DNA from: an uncultured Aquimarina sp.
GTDB lineage: Bacteria; Bacteroidota; Bacteroidia; Flavobacteriales; Flavobacteriaceae
Assembly: GCA_947489195.1 (NCBI GenBank)
Contig: CANLCT010000023.1
Location: 1-60,415, forward strand
Direction: 5' to 3'
Length of the DNA: 60,415 nt
Part shown: piece after piece, positions 55,633-60,415 of the stretch
How positions within the stretch are numbered: the first letter of the stretch is position 1
Layout of the letters: each line of letters starts with the position of its first letter
Notes under the pieces: generated by a model
What the model was told of the DNA's origin: nothing
The model's database searches: none
The model's input: the letters and a program-made list of their open reading frames with translations, nothing else
Made by a program: the position numbers and the translations under genes

Positions 55633-58392
55633 TTAGTTTACTATTAATTTTTTTGTTCTTTGATTCATTTGAATAAAATAAATTCCACTTGATAAATTAG
55701 GTAAATCAATGAGTGTTTGCTCATCATTAGCATCAATACTCATTATTGATTTTCCTGAAATATCGTAAATAGAAATTACATCAGTTACAGTCGTATTTTC
55801 AACAGTTATTGTTTCGCCTTGTAAAACTGGGTTTGGATACATAATCAATTCATTTGATTGCGTATCAAAATCATCTGAATTCAATAATTTTGCGCCAGCA
55901 CTTACTGGAGTACCAAACACTTCAATTTCGGCAATGTTTAGTATTCCAACACCAATTAATTGAACTCTAACATATCTTCCAATTCTGCTAAAACCAACAC
56001 TAGTAGGTCTTTCAGCAATATCATTTTGAAAGAATACACCAACGCCAGGTTGATTCGCAGTAGTAACTATATCTTTCGATGTAAAAGCTTGATCAGAAAC
56101 GAATAATTGATATTCACTTAATCGTTCTGCACAACAATCTTCTCTATTCCATATATTAACTTGATTAAGATTAAATCTGCCTCCTAAATCAATTTCTATC
56201 CATGCGTTGGCATCTTCATCAGTATGATTAAAGTTATTGCGATCACCATCAACAACAAAACTAGCCTCTAAACCAAAAAGAGTACTTGATTGCGTTGCCG
56301 TTTTATTTAAAGCAACGTTTGTGCTTATGCCAGAACCTCCTGGACTTGAAACAGGTGCTGGTGTAGGACTAGGAGCTGGAGCTGGTGTTGGATTTGGACT
56401 AGGAGACACTACATTAATAGTAATAGATTCAGTAGTGCTGTTTCCATTATTATCAGTAGCGATAGCTTCTAATGTATGACTTCCAACACTTAAATTTCTT
56501 AAAATGTTATCAGCGTTATTTGAGTTATCAGTTCCCCAATTATATGGTGTAATGTTTTCTTGACGAACCAAATTTCCATCAAAAAACAAACGTACATTGG
56601 TAACATTGCCATTAGGATCAGTTGCATTAACTGTAACACCTAAGTTTGCTCCTACATTAAAATTAGTGCCATTACTTGGGTTAGAAAATGATACTATTGG
56701 ATTTGTATTATTAACAGTCGGTGCTGGAGTAGGAGACGGTGCTGGAGATGGTGAAGGTGACGAAACTGGTGCGGCAGGAGCGTTTGGACTTACATTATTG
56801 ATGTAAGTAATCGTTGTGCTAGCATCGGCAAAGGCAGCGTCATTATCTACAGACATAAATAATATTAATAATAACTGGTGACCATCTTCGAGTTCATCCG
56901 ATGAAGGAATAGGGTTATTCCCTTCTTCATCAAAAGTACTTGGAATGGTATAGGCAAAATTAGCAATCCCTTGGTTAGCCAAATCTGGAGTTCTGTCAAT
57001 ATCAATAATTGCTGTAAAAGGACTAGAAGCTACTTCTTCACCATCTTCATCTATTTCTCTTACTAAAACAGCAATGTAATTGATAGCTTCTTCGTTACCA
57101 TCTTCACTACCTGTAGCGTATGTCATACTTAAACTCACTTCTTCTCCAGCTTCAAATTCGGGATCTATAGCACCACTTGGCGCAAATAAGTTTCTGTTTG
57201 AAAATACTAAAGAACGATCTCTATCAGTATTTACAGGTGCGTTTTGTGGACCATTTACAGACACAGGCTTGTAAACACGAATCCAATCTACTCTCATTAT
57301 ATTATCCTCTGGTCTATTTATTTCTACATCACTTGGTGAACGCCCAGCATCTGCCTGAAAACTTTGATCTTCAACATTGATAATGATATCCATTTCTCTT
57401 GAAAAACGACGTCCATTTTGTAAATGATCAAAAGGGTCAATAACACTAACATTGGACAAGTTTTGAGCCTCATCTAAACTAGATGCTACATTCATTTGTT
57501 GAAAACCAGGTAAATTTGGATCAAAGAATAATTCGCCAGTTCTTCCAGTACTGGTTACTCCTGCAGGATATGTAGCTTGAAATTGCTCATCAATTAATCT
57601 AGATGTTACGGCATTGTTATCCACAATACGTTGTAATTGACCATCAATATAATATTCAAGTCTTGTTGGCGATACCCAGTATACTCCAATATTTACAGTT
57701 CTTCCTCCCCATTGGTTTACAGCACGTCTTCTCCAAAAACTATTAATATCTCTAGGCTGATAATCTCTGAAAGGTTGACGTATAAATACATGATGACTCA
57801 AGTGTATGCGTTCAGCAAAAAATTGATTACGACCATCATCACCTGCACCACCGTAAGCTTCAATAATATCAATTTCTTCAGTGTCATCGGGACTTAAAAG
57901 CCAAACATCAGAAGCTAACATGGAATTCATTATTTGCACTCTAGCTTCTACATACACAGGGTAAATTACTCTGTTTAAGTTTGTCATACAGCCACTTCGC
58001 GATGAAAAATCATAGGTTTGTACGCCATTAAGATCTATTTTAGCTTCTCCAGGAACTCGTGATGCAATTATGTTTAATGTTCCCCCTCCTACAGAAATGT
58101 GATCTCTGGTCCAAATAGTTGGTCCAGGACCAGGAAACAAGTTTGGCCTGCCATCAGGTTGATCATGGTATTGGTTGTACCATTTAGGCGCTTGGCCAGC
58201 TGGTCCAAAATTGGCTCTGTTTCCAGTAGCATTAAAGGTGTAATTAAAATCATCAGAAGGAGCTTCTTGTAACTCCCAAATTCTTCCCGTTCCAGGATCT
58301 GGTGGAATAGGTACATTGTCCCAATCTCGTTGAGCATTTGAATGAATTGTAAATGATAATAATAAAAGCGATAGTAATTCAAGTTTTTTCAT
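55633..58392 (-). CDS. GH16 agarase-like secreted enzyme (copy 2)
   Basis: This is a 919-residue paralogue of the downstream gene. The start chosen is ATG 58392 (MKKLELLSLL); a TTG two codons earlier is less likely. Signal peptide, mature QRDWDNVPIPP. The GH16 motif EEIDIIE again falls at E173/D175/E178. Architecture matches copy 1: beta domain, Ig-like domain, F5/8-type C domain (NREDCCAERL), T9SS tail. It differs by two Pro/Ser/Ala linkers (SPSPSPAPSPTPAP type) on both sides of the Ig-like domain. It is probably a second secreted agarase with different spacing or specificity, formed by tandem duplication. Confidence 0.9.
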   Translation of the reverse strand: MKKLELLSLLLLSFTIHSNAQRDWDNVPIPPDPGTGRIWELQEAPSDDFNYTFNATGNRANFGPAGQAPKWYNQYHDQPDGRPNLFPGPGPTIWTRDHISVGGGTLNIIASRVPGEAKIDLNGVQTYDFSSRSGCMTNLNRVIYPVYVEARVQIMNSMLASDVWLLSPDDTEEIDIIEAYGGAGDDGRNQFFAERIHLSHHVFIRQPFRDYQPRDINSFWRRRAVNQWGGRTVNIGVYWVSPTRLEYYIDGQLQRIVDNNAVTSRLIDEQFQATYPAGVTSTGRTGELFFDPNLPGFQQMNVASSLDEAQNLSNVSVIDPFDHLQNGRRFSREMDIIINVEDQSFQADAGRSPSDVEINRPEDNIMRVDWIRVYKPVSVNGPQNAPVNTDRDRSLVFSNRNLFAPSGAIDPEFEAGEEVSLSMTYATGSEDGNEEAINYIAVLVREIDEDGEEVASSPFTAIIDIDRTPDLANQGIANFAYTIPSTFDEEGNNPIPSSDELEDGHQLLLILFMSVDNDAAFADASTTITYINNVSPNAPAAPVSSPSPSPAPSPTPAPTVNNTNPIVSFSNPSNGTNFNVGANLGVTVNATDPNGNVTNVRLFFDGNLVRQENITPYNWGTDNSNNADNILRNLSVGSHTLEAIATDNNGNSTTESITINVVSPSPNPTPAPAPSPTPAPVSSPGGSGISTNVALNKTATQSSTLFGLEASFVVDGDRNNFNHTDEDANAWIEIDLGGRFNLNQVNIWNREDCCAERLSEYQLFVSDQAFTSKDIVTTANQPGVGVFFQNDIAERPTSVGFSRIGRYVRVQLIGVGILNIAEIEVFGTPVSAGAKLLNSDDFDTQSNELIMYPNPVLQGETITVENTTVTDVISIYDISGKSIMSIDANDEQTLIDLPNLSSGIYFIQMNQRTKKLIVN

Positions 58393-58419
58393 AGACAATT
58401 TTTTGATTGTTTTTTTTGA

Positions 58420-58433
58420 GAAAATGTTTTCGT
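58420..58433 (-). promoter_or_regulatory. LacI-like operator motif upstream of agarase copy 2
   Basis: GAAAATGTTTTCGT, 27 bases before the ATG, matches the copy 1 motif at 12 of 14 positions, with GAAAA / TTTTC as symmetric arms. Confidence 0.45.
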
Positions 58434-58905
58434 GTGTTTTTTTTAATGATATTGTGAATTAGTCATTACTAAAGCTAAAAACTAACGGGTTGTTAAAAAA
58501 TAAGAGCTATAATTTTGTGAATCGTTTGCCTTTTTTTCTGTAGGTATAATTGTTTTTTGTTAACTAGTTGTTATTTAATGAGTTGATTTTTTTATTTTTG
58601 TATTTCGGAAATGTTAAAAATATATTAAAACAAATAAAAAAGTAAAATTTCACATGAAAATAGAGGTGCATTTAATGATATCTTCAAACTAGTAAAGCTA
58701 TTTTTATGAAGTTTATAGTGTGTAGTTTTTAAAAGAATTATTCGAAATAGATAGTAAAACTAGGTATAGGTATATAGTTTTCTATTAAAATTACTGTAAA
58801 ATAGATTAGTAATTTTGATTTTTTTAGGTGTTAGCTTACCTAAGTAAATAGTTAGATCAGCTCATTTTAACTTACACTTAAAAGGAGCTATTTAAGATTG
58901 ATGTA
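58434..58905. other. Intergenic region upstream of the agarase pair
   Basis: No gene or clear hairpin is seen. It carries the upstream control region of agarase copy 2; no perfect -7 box was identified on the minus strand close to that gene. Confidence 0.35.
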
Positions 58906-60255
58906 TTAAAAACCAAGTATAACTTTAGAAATGTAGAAGAATAAAAATATTCCAAAAATATCATTGCTGGTAGTAATAAAAGGACCTGTTGCAATGGCAG
59001 GATCAATGCCTTTTTTGTCTAATATAATAGGTACAAATGTGCCTATTAATGAAGCAATAATGATAACAGAAAGCATAGAAATTGCTATAGTAAAACTAAC
59101 TAAAGGTTGTTGACCTACAATAAAACCAAATAAAATAACGAGTAAGCCAAGGGCGGTACCGTTAATTAGACTCAATCCAACTTCTTTTATTAATCTGTTC
59201 CATAAACTTCCTTTTACATTATCATTAGCCAAACCTTGAACAATAATTGCGCTTGATTGTACGCCAACATTTCCGGCCATAGCGGCAATTAGTGGTGTAA
59301 AAAAGAAAAGTATGGGAAAAGTTTCCAAAGCAGTTTCAAAACCTTTCATAATGTAAACACTTCCTAAACCGCCAAATAATCCTAAAACTAACCATGGTAA
59401 ACGTGCTTTGGTAAGGTCAAAAATATTATCATCAGCTTCAACATCACTAGAAATACCTGCGGCTAATTGATAATCTTTTTCAGCTTCATCCTTAATAAAA
59501 TCGACAATATCATCAATGGTAATACGCCCCATGAGTCTTCCGATTTCATCAACTACGGGAATGGCTTCAAGGTCATATTTTTGCATTATACGAGCAACAT
59601 CTTCATTTTCTGTAGTAACGGTTACAAAATCAACTTTAGGAATGTAAACTTGCGATATGTTATAGCTTGCAGGTGCAACCATTAAATCCTTTAATGACAA
59701 ACGCCCTTTTAATTTATTAGAATTGTCAACCACATAAATGGAATGTACGCGAGTTACTCCTTCTGCTTGTAACCTAATTTCATTTAAACATTGGGTTACC
59801 GTCCAGTTTTCGTTGACTTTAACCAATTCTTTAGCCATAAGTCCACCAGCTGTATCATCTTCATACCTTAAAAGATCAACAATATTTTCAGCATGGTCTT
59901 CATCTTCAATTTCAGCAATTACATTTTCAATTCGCTCAACAGGAAGTTCATTTAAAATATCGGCAGCATCATCGGTGTCTAATTCATCAAGTTCTTCTGC
60001 AATTTCTTTTGCAGATAATTTTTTTAAAATATCTTCCCTAAAATCTTCTTCAACTTCCATTAAAGCTTCAGAAGTTTTTTCTGTTTCTAAAACTTTAATC
60101 AAATAAGTAGCCTCTTGAACATTTAAAGCTTCTAAAATTTCAGCAAGATCGGCAAAGTGTAAATCATTATACAGGACACTTAATTTTACCTCATTTTTAT
60201 TGTTAATGAGATCCTTTATTTCGTCTGTAAGTTCTTTCGTAAGTTCAAAAGCCAT
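58906..60255 (-). CDS. mgtE: Magnesium transporter MgtE
   Basis: This is a 449-residue Mg2+ channel. The N-terminal helical domain (about 1-130, LHFADLAEILEALN, ELDTDDAADILNELP) and two CBS domains (about 135-255) form the cytoplasmic Mg2+ sensor. Five membrane helices follow (about 283-449), with the pore helix motif PLIAAMAGNVGVQSSAIIVQG and the cytoplasmic-side GTFVPIILDKKGIDPAIATGPF. Length is normal. It is likely a single gene with the promoter listed below. Confidence 0.95.
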   Translation of the reverse strand: MAFELTKELTDEIKDLINNKNEVKLSVLYNDLHFADLAEILEALNVQEATYLIKVLETEKTSEALMEVEEDFREDILKKLSAKEIAEELDELDTDDAADILNELPVERIENVIAEIEDEDHAENIVDLLRYEDDTAGGLMAKELVKVNENWTVTQCLNEIRLQAEGVTRVHSIYVVDNSNKLKGRLSLKDLMVAPASYNISQVYIPKVDFVTVTTENEDVARIMQKYDLEAIPVVDEIGRLMGRITIDDIVDFIKDEAEKDYQLAAGISSDVEADDNIFDLTKARLPWLVLGLFGGLGSVYIMKGFETALETFPILFFFTPLIAAMAGNVGVQSSAIIVQGLANDNVKGSLWNRLIKEVGLSLINGTALGLLVILFGFIVGQQPLVSFTIAISMLSVIIIASLIGTFVPIILDKKGIDPAIATGPFITTSNDIFGIFLFFYISKVILGF

Positions 60256-60289
60256 AACTCGCGATTTTTTTGGGGTGGTAAATCGTAAG

Positions 60290-60297
60290 CAAAGATA
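60290..60297 (-). promoter_or_regulatory. -7 box of the mgtE promoter
   Basis: The minus strand reads TATCTTTG, then C, a perfect TAnnTTTG, 34 bases before the ATG. Confidence 0.6.
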
Positions 60298-60401
60298 CTT
60301 ACTTATGCTAAAGTGTGCATTTTTTTAAGTCTTAAAAAAAATATGCTTATCCGTATTAGTACCTAATTTCGTAAATTAGACCTAATTTAAGAGCGATAAA
60401 A

Positions 60402-60415
60402 ATGCGAATATTAGA
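60402..60415 (+). CDS. Possible start of a gene running out of the window
   Basis: ATG at 60402 opens MRIL on the plus strand and continues to the edge. The upstream sequence is A-rich like other leaders here. Too little is present to identify it or to be sure that it is real. Confidence 0.25.

Noticed and set aside
59738..60106. Open frame of 122 codons opposite mgtE.
   Set aside because: Ser-rich shadow of the acidic helical domain of mgtE.

Overview
The window looks like the chromosome of a marine, alga-degrading member of the Flavobacteriaceae (Bacteroidota). The DNA is AT-rich. Several promoters match the Bacteroidota -7 box TAnnTTTG. Many exported proteins end in type IX secretion (T9SS) sorting domains. 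There is an alternative complex III operon, a bacillithiol gene (bshC), and two large agarase-type GH16 enzymes. No rRNA, tRNA or CRISPR array is visible; the only RNA gene seen is the small SRP RNA.

Layout. (1) 1-4.8 kb is an accessory, partly decayed stretch. It holds unrecognised small proteins, a Crp/Fnr-type regulator, a tautomerase-like protein, a membrane-anchored LuxR-type protein, an exported protein of unknown role, and at least three gene remnants. (2) 4.9-17.2 kb is respiration: a SPOR protein diverging from actABCDEF-coxB-coxA, which moves electrons from menaquinol to cytochrome c and on to oxygen, closed by a strong terminator. (3) 17.3-29.8 kb is mostly housekeeping: ruvB, a leucine-rich-repeat T9SS protein, a lipoprotein glutaminyl cyclase, the SRP RNA, an SDR enzyme, a transaldolase-like aldolase, a padR-pspC operon with a palindrome in its leader, a secreted coiled-coil protein and an ABC-F ATPase. 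(4) 29.92-31.25 kb is a complete IS256-family element with 8-bp target duplications but a transposase split into two frames. (5) 31.3-38.6 kb holds a repeat-built T9SS surface protein, a gamma-glutamylcyclotransferase-like gene with no ordinary start codon overlapping msrA, rho, a DUF4293 protein and a CDGSH protein. (6) 38.9-52.4 kb holds gyrA, a Cys/Lys-repeat secreted peptide, rimO, bshC, a ThuA-like T9SS protein, a flavin oxidase-like protein, guaA, and a LysM / DUF922 / DUF3820 / lipoprotein group. (7) 52.8-58.4 kb is a tandem pair of GH16 agarase-like enzymes sharing a LacI-like operator motif; mgtE closes the window.

Themes. Twelve of the thirteen predicted signal-peptidase I substrates have Gln at the predicted mature N-terminus, and the window encodes a membrane-anchored glutaminyl cyclase, so exported proteins are probably capped with pyroglutamate. 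T9SS cargo (LRR protein, fascin/Ig-like protein, ThuA protein, two agarases) points to a surface adapted to algal polysaccharide. No clearly new multi-gene system stands out. The best leads are the start-less msrA-overlapping gene, the Cys/Lys-repeat peptide behind a 22-nt T tract, the asymmetric ABC-F ATPase, the shared operator of the agarases, and the decayed left end.
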